DNA from: an uncultured Caryophanales bacterium
Lineage (GTDB): Bacteria; Bacillota_I; Bacilli_A; RF39; UBA660
Direction: 5' to 3'
Assembly: GCA_949948745.1 (NCBI GenBank)
Contig: CATLHA010000012.1
Coordinates: 1 to 36,263, forward strand
DNA: 36,263 nt
Positions 10,462 through 19,535 of the stretch are shown piece by piece (the stretch's first letter is position 1; every line of letters begins with the position of its first letter). A model generated the notes under the pieces. It saw nothing but the letters and a program-made list of their open reading frames with translations, was not told where the DNA came from and made no database searches. A program made the position numbers and the translations under genes.

Positions 10462-10505
10462 ACATTCCCGTATTCAACTTGTTGGGGGTCCTAATTTCTA
10501 TTATG

Positions 10506-10546
10506 AAAAAAAGATGGTATTTAGATTATTTCTATTGCCATCTTTT
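10506..10546 (-). terminator. Terminator of MiaB-like pseudogene
   Basis: On the minus strand AAAAGATGG pairs with CCATCTTTT (plus-strand 10538-10546 and 10509-10517) and runs into seven Ts (10506-10512). It overlaps the stop of the pseudogene. Confidence 0.7.
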
Positions 10547-11667
10547 AATTATATATATACCCATGTCCTACAATTCTAGTGTTTACATTTCTCTTTTGCA
10601 ACACTTTAGAATAGATTCTTGTGTGTTCTTGTATTTTCTCAGGACTTAACTGTTCATAACAGCTAGAATCTACATATTCTGAATTTATATATCGACAAAT
10701 AGAAACTTCATAAGCCTCTAGTTGTTTTAGTACTTCTAATGTTCTTTTTACATCTTCTATTGTTTCTGTTGGAAAACCAGAAATAATATTCAAGAATAAA
10801 TCTTTATCATTTATTTTTCTGATTCCTTGAACAAATTCTATGATTTCTTGGCTAGTAAAACCTTTTCTAATTAACTCTAATAACCTATCACTGCCAGACT
10901 CTAAAGAGCCACATAGTTCTACTACTTTGGTACTGTTCGCTATGACATTTTGGAAGTCATTTTTTATTGCATCTTTAAATGAAAAACCAACCAATATTAC
11001 TCTTTTAATATTTTCTTTTTGTTCTAGATAAGTGATGATTTCTGGTAGCATATATTTTTTATAAATGTCTAATCCATATTGGCAGATATTTGTCCCTTTT
11101 AATAGAAGCTCTGAACAATTTTCTTCGTCTAAAGAATCAATTGCTTCTTTTACTTCATTTAGTTCAACACTTTTTAAGGGATATTCTTGAAAAGTAAGCT
11201 TACAAAAAGAACAGTTATTTAGACATCCATTTGAAATATAGATAGAAGATGACTTCTTTGAATCTCTAGTTATCATTCAAAAACTATTGATGTTTACATC
11301 ATGAAACATCTCTTCTGAAAGTAATTTTAATAGTAAGTTCGGTTGATTTTGTGGAATAATAAAATCCACTTTTTTCGTCAACCATTCTTCTACTTTCGCT
11401 AAAAAAGGATCACTTTTTAAATGTTCTAGTAATGCACCCTGTTAAATATACTTTAGCTTCTTTCTTCTTTTCTTTTAAAATATTAGAAATCTTTTCTAAA
11501 GTATAGTTTATATTATAATTCGTACAACAGCAGGTTTCCGCAATGACAATCGCATCAGCTTCTGAAACGTTCGGTGTTATTTCAAAAGAATTTAGTAATT
11601 TATCATAAATAATATACTGTTGATAATTTAATCCACATGTATTTCTTGGTCCTATAAAAACTTTCAT
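10545..11667 (-). pseudogene. MiaB/MtaB-like radical SAM methylthiotransferase, broken
   Basis: Remnant of a tRNA or protein methylthiotransferase. The N-terminal domain has its three cluster cysteines (NTCGLN, ETCCCTN, TGCITR). The radical SAM domain retains CLNNCSFCK (CxxxCxxC). Two lesions separate them. A one-base insertion in the A-run near 11415-11419 stops the first frame at 11410, while the shifted frame continues as SDPFLAKVEEWLTKK. That frame then meets an in-frame TGA at 11277-11279, right before ITRDSKKSSSIYISNGC. If repaired it would be about 375 residues. No C-terminal TRAM domain follows, so it is also short compared with MiaB. TGA as Trp is unlikely because TGA ends other genes here. 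It lies immediately right of the mobile element. Confidence 0.8.
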
Positions 11668-11682
11668 TTTTTTCTCCTTTTA

Positions 11683-12546
11683 TTACCAGTATTCAGCTCT
11701 AAATATTACTTCATTTGTTTGTTCATTATATGCAGATAATAAGAATTTTCCATGATTACAGTATCCTGAATCGTCACATTTTCCATCTACCAAATAGATA
11801 ATAAAATCATCTTCATTCTTATAATTTGCTGGTGTTAAAGAAAATGCTCCAACTAATAATCCTTCTTTTTCCTTATACTCTTTTTTATGTCCAATCCAAA
11901 TTGCCTTTGATTTATACTTTTTGTCAAATTTCTCCATTGTCATATTCCGATCAACATAATATAACATATAGTTTGTTCCTGCTTGTAATATTCCTGGTGC
12001 ATAGTAAAACTTAATATTTTCTACATTTTCAGGAATCTTTTTTGGAAATACTTTTGTAAGCTCTGTTCCATGAATTTGGTGTTTATAATACTTTAAATCA
12101 GTTACTGGATTTTCTGCCTCTAAAAATCCAATAATAAAGATTACTCCTATATAATAATAGAATAATAGAAGGACAAGTATTCCTGTAATAGCCTTACAAA
12201 TAAATCGTATTTGTTTTTTCTTTCCTAAGTAATAGCACAATAATGTAAGAATTAAGAAAACAATAAATGGAATATAACTAGCTAATAGTACTATGAAGAA
12301 ATCTTTCCCAAATGGCATACCGATTGAGGTATATGCTAGAAGACAACCAAGAATAAATGTGATTATACACATTATAAAAGGAAATCTTATTCTTCTAAAT
12401 CTGTTGATATTCTGTTCATCGTATATAATGCTTTGGTTTTCTAAACGACTTTTATTTTTTTCTTTTACTTGATCTATGATTATTATCAAAACAACAAAAA
12501 TTGTTAATATGGCAACTATAAACAATTCAATCACTTCTTTCACCAC
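11683..12546 (-). CDS. Membrane protein of unknown function
   Basis: 287 residues with four predicted membrane helices in the first half (around 5-25, 54-78, 82-107 and 117-141), then an extracytoplasmic or cytoplasmic domain of ~145 residues with mixed beta-type sequence ending EVIFRAEYW. No catalytic motif is recognised. A charged linker rich in Lys, Asn and Gln separates helix 1 from helix 2. The gene starts 15 bases... before the MiaB-like remnant on the same strand (its stop at 11683, remnant start at 11667), so the two may once have shared a transcript. It is divergent from the 12658 gene. Confidence 0.7.
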   Translation of the reverse strand: MVKEVIELFIVAILTIFVVLIIIIDQVKEKNKSRLENQSIIYDEQNINRFRRIRFPFIMCIITFILGCLLAYTSIGMPFGKDFFIVLLASYIPFIVFLILTLLCYYLGKKKQIRFICKAITGILVLLLFYYYIGVIFIIGFLEAENPVTDLKYYKHQIHGTELTKVFPKKIPENVENIKFYYAPGILQAGTNYMLYYVDRNMTMEKFDKKYKSKAIWIGHKKEYKEKEGLLVGAFSLTPANYKNEDDFIIYLVDGKCDDSGYCNHGKFLLSAYNEQTNEVIFRAEYW

Positions 12547-12626
12547 AAATTGATTTGCCTGTATTATAACATAAGTGTCTTTTATCTTATTTAAAATTTT
12601 TATCGATGTACAGTTTATTTACATGT

Positions 12627-12638
12627 ATGTTATAATTA
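12627..12638 (+). promoter_or_regulatory. Extended -10 box upstream of 12658 gene
   Basis: TGTTATAAT lies about 25 bases before the ATG at 12658, fitting a TGn-extended -10; the -35 region is weak. An AGGTGA ribosome binding site follows. Confidence 0.4.
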
Positions 12639-12657
12639 ACGGTACAGGTGACTTTCT

Positions 12658-13776
12658 ATGGAAAAAATAGTATTTAAAGAGTTAATTGAACTATTTTTAC
12701 ACACTTCCATTTATGAAATTAAAAAGGAGTGTGAAGTACCAAATATAAATTTTAAATTTGGAGAAGATGGTTTTCTACTTTTTCAAAATATCATGGAAAA
12801 TCCTTTTGTATTAAAAGATGCTTGGACTCCAAATATAGGACAAAAAGATATTGACTTTCTGATTTTTCATAGTAATGATGATACATTGACTGTTCAGATA
12901 GAAGATAGTATTCAATTTTTTCAATATTTAACAGATATTACAAATTCCTTGATTAAATTAAGAAATGAATATCATGACCATTCTTCTTCTAGAAATTTAG
13001 CGATGCAAATTCTAAGACGTATTTGGTTACGTATGGGAATTGAAGATTTTCAAAATGTAAATTATTTTTTAGGAAAGCAATTATCATTTTTAATAAATAG
13101 AACATTAGATACTTTAGATATAGAATTAGTTCATGAACTCCAAGAGTATAAGATTTTAAAAAGAACAGAAGTAAATCCAACTTGGGATGAATCTACTCGA
13201 AGTATGATTTTTACAATCAAGAATAATGAGTCTTATTATGAGCTTCCCCATATTTTATATGATATAGATGATAATGATATTTGCTATATTTATGCGGTTC
13301 AAAGTTCCAAGCATGAAAAAGATAAAAAGATAGAAAGAGAACTATATAAAATAAATAAAGGTATTGAAGATACTAATGTACATCCAAGTAAGGTTTTATC
13401 CCTTTTCTTCTTTATTCGAGAATTAGAAAAGAAAAATATTACTAAAATTAGAATTCCTAGTATACAAATCTTATCTTATCATTATCATGAATTGCTAAGT
13501 AAACAAGCTGAATTAGATTTTCAAAAAGCAAAAATCAATATTACTCGATTTCCGAATAGTAGTTATGAAAAAAGGAAATATGATATACAGAAATCTTGGC
13601 ATGATAGAGTATATAACAAAGAAGATAAAATTAGTAGTTTAAAAACTGAAGAACTTATTCATCTAGCTTATCGAATATTAGAACACTATCCAGATATGCA
13701 AATAGTAAATGATATCAATTTGCAAGGCGATTATTTAGATATTCGAATCAAATCTTTTTCATCTAAAAAGCACTAA
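12658..13776 (+). CDS. Hypothetical protein (372 aa)
   Basis: Not recognised. A soluble, mixed alpha/beta protein without signal peptide or membrane helices. Visible features are a His-rich patch (EYHDHSSSRN, ~105), a beta-rich middle (residues ~170-220, with NNESYYELPHILYDIDDND), a Lys/Glu-rich helical stretch (~225-250) and a second helical half with SYHYHELLSKQ. The start is supported by AGGTGA 9 bases upstream and by an extended -10 box. It stands alone, divergent from the membrane protein at 11683 and convergent with the histidine phosphatase, sharing the terminator at 13776. Intact length and good expression signals argue for a real gene. Confidence 0.75.
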   Translation: MEKIVFKELIELFLHTSIYEIKKECEVPNINFKFGEDGFLLFQNIMENPFVLKDAWTPNIGQKDIDFLIFHSNDDTLTVQIEDSIQFFQYLTDITNSLIKLRNEYHDHSSSRNLAMQILRRIWLRMGIEDFQNVNYFLGKQLSFLINRTLDTLDIELVHELQEYKILKRTEVNPTWDESTRSMIFTIKNNESYYELPHILYDIDDNDICYIYAVQSSKHEKDKKIERELYKINKGIEDTNVHPSKVLSLFFFIRELEKKNITKIRIPSIQILSYHYHELLSKQAELDFQKAKINITRFPNSSYEKRKYDIQKSWHDRVYNKEDKISSLKTEELIHLAYRILEHYPDMQIVNDINLQGDYLDIRIKSFSSKKH

Positions 13777-13805
13777 AAAAGCTATAGGTTCATCCATAGC
13801 TTTTT
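13776..13805. terminator. Bidirectional terminator
   Basis: AAAAAGCTAT (13776-13785) pairs with ATAGCTTTTT (13796-13805) across a 10-base loop, with A/T tracts on both strands. It serves the 12658 gene and the convergent phosphatase cluster. Confidence 0.8.
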
Positions 13806-13819
13806 AAAATGTCTATTTA

Positions 13820-14359
13820 TTATTTTACTATATATTCCCAACCAGACTGCCAAGATTTTGTTTTACGCCAATCTTTATCAATTGCCTCTTCCCAAGTTTT
13901 TCCTTCTGTTAGAACTTGAAATGCAAGTTGAGGTGCTTTGTGAGCGACAATTGCGATATGTTTTCCATCATAATTTTCTAGAAGATAGCAACAAAAGTCT
14001 TTGATTCTTTTTTCAACGTCTAACATACATTCTCCATTAGGAAATTTTTCAGTAATATGCTCTTCATATTTTGTTAAACTGCTATCTTTTCCATTGAAAT
14101 CTCCATAATTACATTCTCTTAGTCTTTCATCTTGAATAATTTCTTTGACACCCTCAAAAGTATATTTTGCTGAATCAACTGCTCTTGTTAAATCAGAACA
14201 AAATACTACATCAAATTGATTGATGTCTACTTGCTCTTTTAAAATTATACTCTGATTTATTCCTTTTTGTGATAACTCTCCTGGTAACCATCCTGTAGAT
14301 TTATGTTCCAAATTATCTGTAGTTGTTCCATGAACAAAATAAGTTATTTTAACTGACAT
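13820..14359 (-). CDS. Histidine phosphatase family protein (phosphoglycerate mutase-like)
   Basis: A 179-residue phosphatase of the phosphoglycerate mutase fold. The catalytic His lies in YFVHGTTTDN near the N-terminus, the second motif is VVFCSDLTRAVDSA, the acidic block is LRECNYGDFNG, and the second His is in IAIVAHKAPQLAF. The usual RHG has Val instead of Arg (VHG), and the C-terminal HG is HK; the whole FVHGTTTDN pattern looks like a subfamily feature and not damage. The substrate is unknown, probably a small phosphorylated metabolite. It is the last gene of the minus-strand cluster (30 bases after the IMPase-type gene) and ends at the bidirectional terminator. Confidence 0.85.
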   Translation of the reverse strand: MSVKITYFVHGTTTDNLEHKSTGWLPGELSQKGINQSIILKEQVDINQFDVVFCSDLTRAVDSAKYTFEGVKEIIQDERLRECNYGDFNGKDSSLTKYEEHITEKFPNGECMLDVEKRIKDFCCYLLENYDGKHIAIVAHKAPQLAFQVLTEGKTWEEAIDKDWRKTKSWQSGWEYIVK

Positions 14360-14389
14360 AATTAATCTCCCTTCACTAGTGCTATTGTA

Positions 14390-15172
14390 TCATGAATTTA
14401 AGTTTTTAGCTATTACAGATAATACTTCTTCATGCACCAATTCATTACTTATAATAGCTCCTTGGATATCTTGATCGTATCTTTGTTCTTTTCCAAACAA
14501 ATCTGTTACTTTTCCACCTGCTTCTTCTACAATGACTTTAGCTGCAGCGATATCACAATTCTTATGTTTTGTTCCAGGAAAGATTGCTAGATTAAAATCT
14601 CCATTTGCGACACACATGCAAGCTCTTATCACACTTCCAATTCCTATGAAATAAGTTTTCTTTCCAAGTTCCTTTATAGAATCATATAAATTATATTCTG
14701 CTTCTGGCCACATATCAAAATTAGAAACACTTCTCATATCATCAAGCTCTATATTGTTTACTTTAATTAGTTCTTCATTTCTGTAGGCACCGTTTCCCTT
14801 TATAGCAGAATATAAATTATCAGTAAATGGATCATAGACTACACCTACTATTGGAACTCCATCTACTACTAATGCTAGTGAAAAAACAGCAACTGGAATT
14901 CTTCTTGCATACATTGCTGTTCCGTCTACTGGATCTGATACCCATACATAATTACTTTTTCCAAATTGTTCCTCTTCTCCATCGACAGAATGTGTAGGAA
15001 AAGTTTCTTTTACTCTTTTGATTAGATAACTATTAATTTCAGTATCTGCTTTTGTAACAATTGTTTGATCATATTTATAACTAGCTCCATTTTCACCTTT
15101 GAAGTATTTCAACATGATTTTTCCTGCCTGATATGCTATTTCTTTTGCAAATTCTAAATATTCTTTTTCCAT
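14390..15172 (-). CDS. Inositol monophosphatase family phosphatase
   Basis: Mg2+-dependent, Li+-sensitive-type sugar or nucleotide phosphatase of the IMPase/FBPase superfamily. Metal ligands lie in VDGEEEQFG (~67-75), in SDPVDGTAMYARRIP (~86-100) and in NCDIAAAKVIVEEAGG (~203-218). At 260 residues it has normal length. The substrate could be inositol phosphate, histidinol phosphate or 3'-phosphoadenosine 5'-phosphate; the sequence does not decide. It is 17 bases downstream of an HD hydrolase and 30 bases upstream of a histidine phosphatase, so three or four phosphoester hydrolases appear co-transcribed. Confidence 0.88.
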   Translation of the reverse strand: MEKEYLEFAKEIAYQAGKIMLKYFKGENGASYKYDQTIVTKADTEINSYLIKRVKETFPTHSVDGEEEQFGKSNYVWVSDPVDGTAMYARRIPVAVFSLALVVDGVPIVGVVYDPFTDNLYSAIKGNGAYRNEELIKVNNIELDDMRSVSNFDMWPEAEYNLYDSIKELGKKTYFIGIGSVIRACMCVANGDFNLAIFPGTKHKNCDIAAAKVIVEEAGGKVTDLFGKEQRYDQDIQGAIISNELVHEEVLSVIAKNLNS

Positions 15173-15189
15173 TTTATAATCATTCCATT

Positions 15190-15801
15190 CTATTTTTTTA
15201 TTGTTCCATCCATTATTTCATTAGCACTCTTTGCTAGCATGATTTCTCTATATTTATCATCTATTAAGTACTTCAATTCTGGACTAATTTCTCCATAATC
15301 TTTGGTTAATTTGTCTTGTACAAATTTTAAACTTTCTAGTTCATTAAATCCCATAACATTGTAAGCTAAAGAAAATAGATTGCTTATAGAATCAAAGTGA
15401 GACAAGCCATCAGCATTTACTAAAATATTTTCTTCTTCAGTTGTTCTGTAAGATGCTTTTTTGCTACTATGGTTTAATATACATTTTTTTACAGATTCAA
15501 TTTTTTCTTCAGGATATCCCTCTTGTCTTAATAGTTCTTTCGCAATGACTGAACTGTATTCATTGTGTTTTGACCTATCAAGAGTACTGTCAGTCATTGA
15601 AATATCATGAAGTAAGGCACTTAACTCTACTATTTCCTTATCAACCATTTTATTTTGTGAAAGAAGCACTGCATATTTATATACATATTGAATATGTTCT
15701 CTGTAGATGTTGTATTCTTCTTTTGTTCCCTTTGTTTTTTCTTCAAATTCATTACTTCTTCTAATTATTTCTTGTCTCATTTTATTTACAATTTCACTCA
15801 T
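15190..15801 (-). CDS. HD-domain phosphohydrolase
   Basis: 203 residues with a metal-dependent HD fold: first His in YREHIQYVYKYA (~36), the HD pair in LSALLHDISM (~66-67), a third His in CILNHSSKK and the last Asp in LVNADGLSHF. This arrangement (H...HD...H...D) matches small HD hydrolases acting on nucleotides or other phosphomonoesters. The gene lies 32 bases downstream of a second, different HD protein and 17 bases upstream of the IMPase-type gene. The start is supported by position after AAAGGAAAATAGACT. No membrane segment. The substrate is unknown. Confidence 0.8.
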   Translation of the reverse strand: MSEIVNKMRQEIIRRSNEFEEKTKGTKEEYNIYREHIQYVYKYAVLLSQNKMVDKEIVELSALLHDISMTDSTLDRSKHNEYSSVIAKELLRQEGYPEEKIESVKKCILNHSSKKASYRTTEEENILVNADGLSHFDSISNLFSLAYNVMGFNELESLKFVQDKLTKDYGEISPELKYLIDDKYREIMLAKSANEIMDGTIKK

Positions 15802-15833
15802 AGTCTATTTTCCTTTACAAATTTTATTTTTAT

Positions 15834-16466
15834 CTACTTGATAGATATATTATTTACTTCTATATATTTTTCAGTGAATTTATCCTTACTCTTTAATAAA
15901 TCTTGAAGTTCTTTTAGATACTTTTCATATTCTTCATCTGTACAATAATTTTTTGCATAGCCATCTTCACCAAATTTCTCAGTTAAATGATTATATCCCC
16001 GATTTAAGATTTCTTCCAAAGAAATTTTTGGATAGTTTTTTATGGTATAAGCATGAGTTCTCTTTAAAGCAGTTTGAACATCTACATTTTTGTCTGCAGA
16101 AGATATGATTTTTCCATAGTTACTTCTAGGTTCATATTCTAAACTTGCCCTATGATCTATGATTGCCTCTTTTATTATTTTTCTTTCCTCATCTGTAAAA
16201 AATTCTTTCATTTTTTCATCTTCATAAAATAAGTTTGCGGATAGTTTTTCATGCTGTAGTCTATCTATATGGTGTGCCACATCGTGAAAAGAAGCAATTG
16301 TATATACCATATTTGGATTTATATTATCAAATTGATTCATTAGTTTTAAACTTCTATTTATTACATAATATATATGTTCTATTCTGTGTCCCACATCATT
16401 TTTCTCATAAATTGGAAATATTGACTGTTCTATATATTCTTTTAATTTTCTATCTATTTCTTCCAT
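15834..16466 (-). CDS. HD-domain phosphohydrolase
   Basis: About 210 residues. HD metal ligands: HRIEHIYYVINRS (first His), IASFHDVAHHIDRL (HD pair), IIDHRASL (His) and SSADKNVD (Asp). The motif ASFHDVAHHIDRLQHEK is typical of the YpgQ/YedJ-like branch of HD hydrolases. The start is placed at 16466 because GGAGGT precedes that ATG by five bases; the longer frame from 16478 would use the ribosome binding site itself as coding sequence. It lies immediately after the ABC remnant and ahead of the other HD gene. It is not a duplicate of its neighbour: the spacing of ligands and the C-terminal halves differ. Confidence 0.8.
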   Translation of the reverse strand: MEEIDRKLKEYIEQSIFPIYEKNDVGHRIEHIYYVINRSLKLMNQFDNINPNMVYTIASFHDVAHHIDRLQHEKLSANLFYEDEKMKEFFTDEERKIIKEAIIDHRASLEYEPRSNYGKIISSADKNVDVQTALKRTHAYTIKNYPKISLEEILNRGYNHLTEKFGEDGYAKNYCTDEEYEKYLKELQDLLKSKDKFTEKYIEVNNISIK

Positions 16467-16480
16467 AGCTACCTCCAATT

Positions 16481-17482
16481 TTACTTATTTTCTACGATTT
16501 CACTTTCATATAGTTTCTTATAAGTACTACTTTTTTTCAATAATTCTTGATGTTTTCCTTCTGCTTGAACTTGTCCATTTTCTATCAGTAAAATTCTATC
16601 TGCATTTTTTATGGTAGATAATCTATGTGCGATAATTAATATCGTATACTTTCCTTTTAAATTATCAATTGCTGTTTGTATATCACGCTGAGTTTCATTA
16701 TCTAGAGCACTCGTTGCTTCATCAAATAGAATGATTTTTGTTTCTTGTACAAGTGCTCTTGCAATCGCAAGTCTTTGTCTTTGTCCACCAGATAGATTGG
16801 TACCACCTTCTCCTATGATGGTATCTAATCCTTCAGGAAGGCTTTTCACAAAGTCATATAGGCAAGATAATTTTAGAGATTCTATTATTTCTTCTTCTGT
16901 TATATTTTCCTTTACTAATCTGAAATTGTCTTTTATGCTCATATTAAAAATATATGGATTTTGAGAAATAATTGTAATATTTCCTCTAATGGAGTCTTCA
17001 TCTAAGGTATTAATATCGACCCCCTCTATTAAAATTTTTCCTTTATTAACATCATATATCTTCCCAAGCAAGTTAAATATTGTACTTTTCCCTGCTCCAC
17101 TTTTCCCTACAAATGCAACTGTCTCACCACTATTTATTTGAAAAGACATATTATCTATTACTTTGTAATTGTCATAGGCAAAAGAGACATTTTTGAATTC
17201 AAAGTTTCCATTTACTTTTTTTAAATGTCCATGGCTAAACTTTTCTTCTACAAATTCTTTCTTTTCTATGATTGCGAATACCCTATCTGTAGACACATTA
17301 AAATTCTTAACTTCATCTAATAATAAAGAAATATTATCCATAAAATTGGTCATGATATTTGTTTTATAGGTAAATAGAGCTACTGCTACAGATATAGATA
17401 AGATATTATTTTTAATTAAATATATTAATAATAAAACTAATCCAAAAATAAAGATATCTGATAATAATCTTACCATTAACAA
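16481..17482 (-). pseudogene. ABC exporter, N-terminally truncated
   Basis: A 333-residue remnant of a ~580-residue half-type ABC exporter. Only the last one or two membrane helices remain (IFGLVLLLIYLI and following), then a full ATPase domain: Walker A GKSGAGKST, Q-loop SQNPYI, signature LSGGQRQR, Walker B IILFDEATSALD, H-loop IIAHRLST. The open frame continues upstream to a TAG at 17561-17563 and still reads like exporter sequence (EYVYKKTKKK ... KRFVDILYL), but there is no room for the other four helices before the divergent gene at 17687. A 5' deletion is the simplest reading. It may be transcribed from the TATAAT-like box near 17578-17585 and so still drive the downstream HD and phosphatase genes. 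Confidence 0.8.
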
Positions 17483-17686
17483 ATATAGAATGTCTACAAA
17501 TCTTTTGTCGTAGTCTTTTTTGTTTTTTTCTTTTTTCTTTGTTTTCTTATAGACATATTCCTACAACCTTCTAATACAATTATACTATATTTTATCTATC
17601 CTTCCTAGAAATTTCCATAGAAAATCATATCTATAATGTTATTTTTGTGTTATTATAGTAATTACTTTTTAAAGGGGGAAAATTTT

Positions 17687-18529
17687 ATGGAGAAAGAAAT
17701 TTTAGAAATTGTAAATCAAGTAAAGCCAGATTGGTCTAAAGACTTAATCATTCGTTTTCTTTATATTAAATTAGCTCCTTGCTTCAGACGTGATTTACAA
17801 TATTTTCTAGCTACAGAAGAAGAAAAGTATAATCAGTTTAGTCAAGGTTTTATTAATAGATTTCCTAATATTACCTGTAGTACCTTAGCTGATTTTTATG
17901 TAGACTTATTTAAGGATTTTGGAATTTATGCTAAAAAGATTATTGCGAACAGTGCTAAAATTCCCCTTTTTGCTTTAATTGTTGAAGGAGATTATGGTTT
18001 TTATTTTTTAGATCCTATTAATGATTTGTTTTCTAATCAGTATGGTCTAAAGCCTTACTTTTTTGGAATAATTCCAAGATATAATACAGTAAAATCTAAT
18101 TATCCAAACTTAGCTCATTTAAGTTCAGAATATATATGTGAATTAGATCAAGAATTAGATATTCCAGAATTTCTTAATCAGAAATTTATTCTTCTCCATG
18201 AAAATCTTGCTCATAGACATAAAGCTTGCCAATATTTTAATTTACCAATAAGTAATAAAACTGATTTAAGAGAAAGAAAAATTGAACTTTATAATGATGA
18301 ATTTATTAATCTTGGTAATGTAAATGGAACCTATGAGCGTACACAATTATATCAATATTTAAATGATCGAATATTTAATCATGGGGAAAGGCACTATACT
18401 CTTATCGAAATTAGAGGAGGCTTTGAAAATCCTTACGTTCATTTTGAATTAAAGAGAAGAAATGCTGATAGTATTATTTATAAAGAAGAACAAAAAGATG
18501 GAAAATATATATTAACCAAAACACTATAA
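17687..18529 (+). CDS. Hypothetical protein, possibly transglutaminase-like fold
   Basis: Not firmly recognised. About 280 residues, soluble. The segment NITCSTLADFYVDLFKDFGI followed by IPLFALIVEGDYGFYFLDP has the spacing of a transglutaminase/papain-like core (Cys at the head of a helix, then two strands ending in Asp-Pro), but the usual His position is Phe or Leu, so activity is doubtful. The C-terminal quarter includes YLNDRIFNHGERHYTLIEIR. ATG 17687 is chosen because AAAGGGGG lies 8 bases upstream; the longer frame from 17636 has no such site. It is monocistronic, divergent from the ABC remnant and convergent with the serine hydrolase remnant. Confidence 0.65.
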   Translation: MEKEILEIVNQVKPDWSKDLIIRFLYIKLAPCFRRDLQYFLATEEEKYNQFSQGFINRFPNITCSTLADFYVDLFKDFGIYAKKIIANSAKIPLFALIVEGDYGFYFLDPINDLFSNQYGLKPYFFGIIPRYNTVKSNYPNLAHLSSEYICELDQELDIPEFLNQKFILLHENLAHRHKACQYFNLPISNKTDLRERKIELYNDEFINLGNVNGTYERTQLYQYLNDRIFNHGERHYTLIEIRGGFENPYVHFELKRRNADSIIYKEEQKDGKYILTKTL

Positions 18530-18552
18530 TTATTTTTAAATTGGATTCCAAA

Positions 18553-18584
18553 AAAAGAACTATTCTTAATAAAATAGCTCTTTT
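18553..18584. terminator. Terminator between convergent genes
   Basis: AAAAGAACTATT (18553-18564) pairs with AATAGCTCTTTT (18573-18584) with one mismatch across an 8-base loop, giving A/T tracts on both sides. Confidence 0.65.
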
Positions 18585-18588
18585 CATT

Positions 18589-19506
18589 TTAAATGATTCC
18601 TCTTAAAATTTCTGTTATATTTTTCATATCTTTCTCTGTAGACATTATTGTGATTAAAATATTTTTTTCCTTATTTAAAATGATGTATTGCCCTGATGCT
18701 CCATCTCGAAAAATATAACCATCTCTTGAAATAAATGTATAGTATCCTACTCCAATTTTTGGCAATACTCTTTCTTCTTTATACATACTAGGAGTTTCTA
18801 ACTGCATCTTGCACATTTCTTTTATCCAGTTTCTTGGGATAATTTGCTTTTCCTGATATCTTCCATCATTTAATAATAATTTTCCTATTTTATGAAAATC
18901 CTCATGACTTAGGAATAATCCAGTTGCGCCAGGACAATATTTTCCATAATTATCCCACTTAAATTCAAGAATATTCATTGGAAGAAATATATTTTAGTAA
19001 ACAAAATCAATCAAATCAATATTTAATTTTTCTTTTAAAAATACTGATAAGATAAATGGTTCTACATTATTATAAGCGTATCTTTTTCCTACTTCATATG
19101 AAATATCATAATTTAATGCATATTCTAATAATTTTTCTTTATCAATATTTTCAATATACTTTTCAGACATCATTTGACCTTCATAACCAGTTTGATGAAG
19201 AAGTAAATCTTTAATTGTCCATTTTTCTTGTTTTTCAATATTATTTTTGTTTTTAATTTCTACAAGATTTTTAATTACTGGATAAACTTTTTCTTCTAAC
19301 GATATCATTCTTTTTTCTATTAAAATTCCTATTGCTAAAGCTGTAATTAATTTTGAACAACTTCTTAGTTCGTGAAGAGAATTTTCTTTATAAAATATTT
19401 TTTGTAATTTCCCATTTTCTTCTATAAAAATGCTATCAATATTTAGGCTATCCAATTTTTTAGATAATTCTATTATATTATTTTTCAATTGATTGATGTC
19501 TATCAT
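18589..19506 (-). pseudogene. Beta-lactamase-type serine hydrolase with in-frame stop
   Basis: A class C beta-lactamase/penicillin-binding-protein-like serine hydrolase read as two pieces. The first piece has the nucleophile motif SCSKLITA (SxxK), LLLHQTGYEG and AYNNVEPFIL, containing the YxN motif. It ends at TAA 18994-18996 after IDLIDFVY. The second piece, in exactly the same frame, continues NIFLPMNILEFKWDNYGK and contains GATGLFLS and RDGASGQY. Since the frame is unchanged, a single nonsense substitution (not an indel) splits the gene; repaired it would have about 305 residues. It follows the SDR gene by 29 bases in the cupin-GNAT-SDR cluster. Reinitiation at the ATG at 18978 could give a separate C-terminal piece but that would lack the nucleophile. 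Confidence 0.82.
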
Positions 19507-19535
19507 AAATTATCCTCCTAGTATTAATCTATTTA

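Noticed and set aside
11277-11279. TGA read as tryptophan (alternative code as in Mollicutes)
   Set aside because: tnpV ends with TGA, Trp is encoded by TGG throughout, and the other long frames have no internal TGA. The TGA in the MiaB-like gene is better explained as a nonsense mutation.
11405-11425. Programmed ribosomal frameshift at TTTAAAAAG in the MiaB-like gene
   Set aside because: The needed shift is +1, not the -1 expected at such a slippery run, and a second in-frame stop follows.
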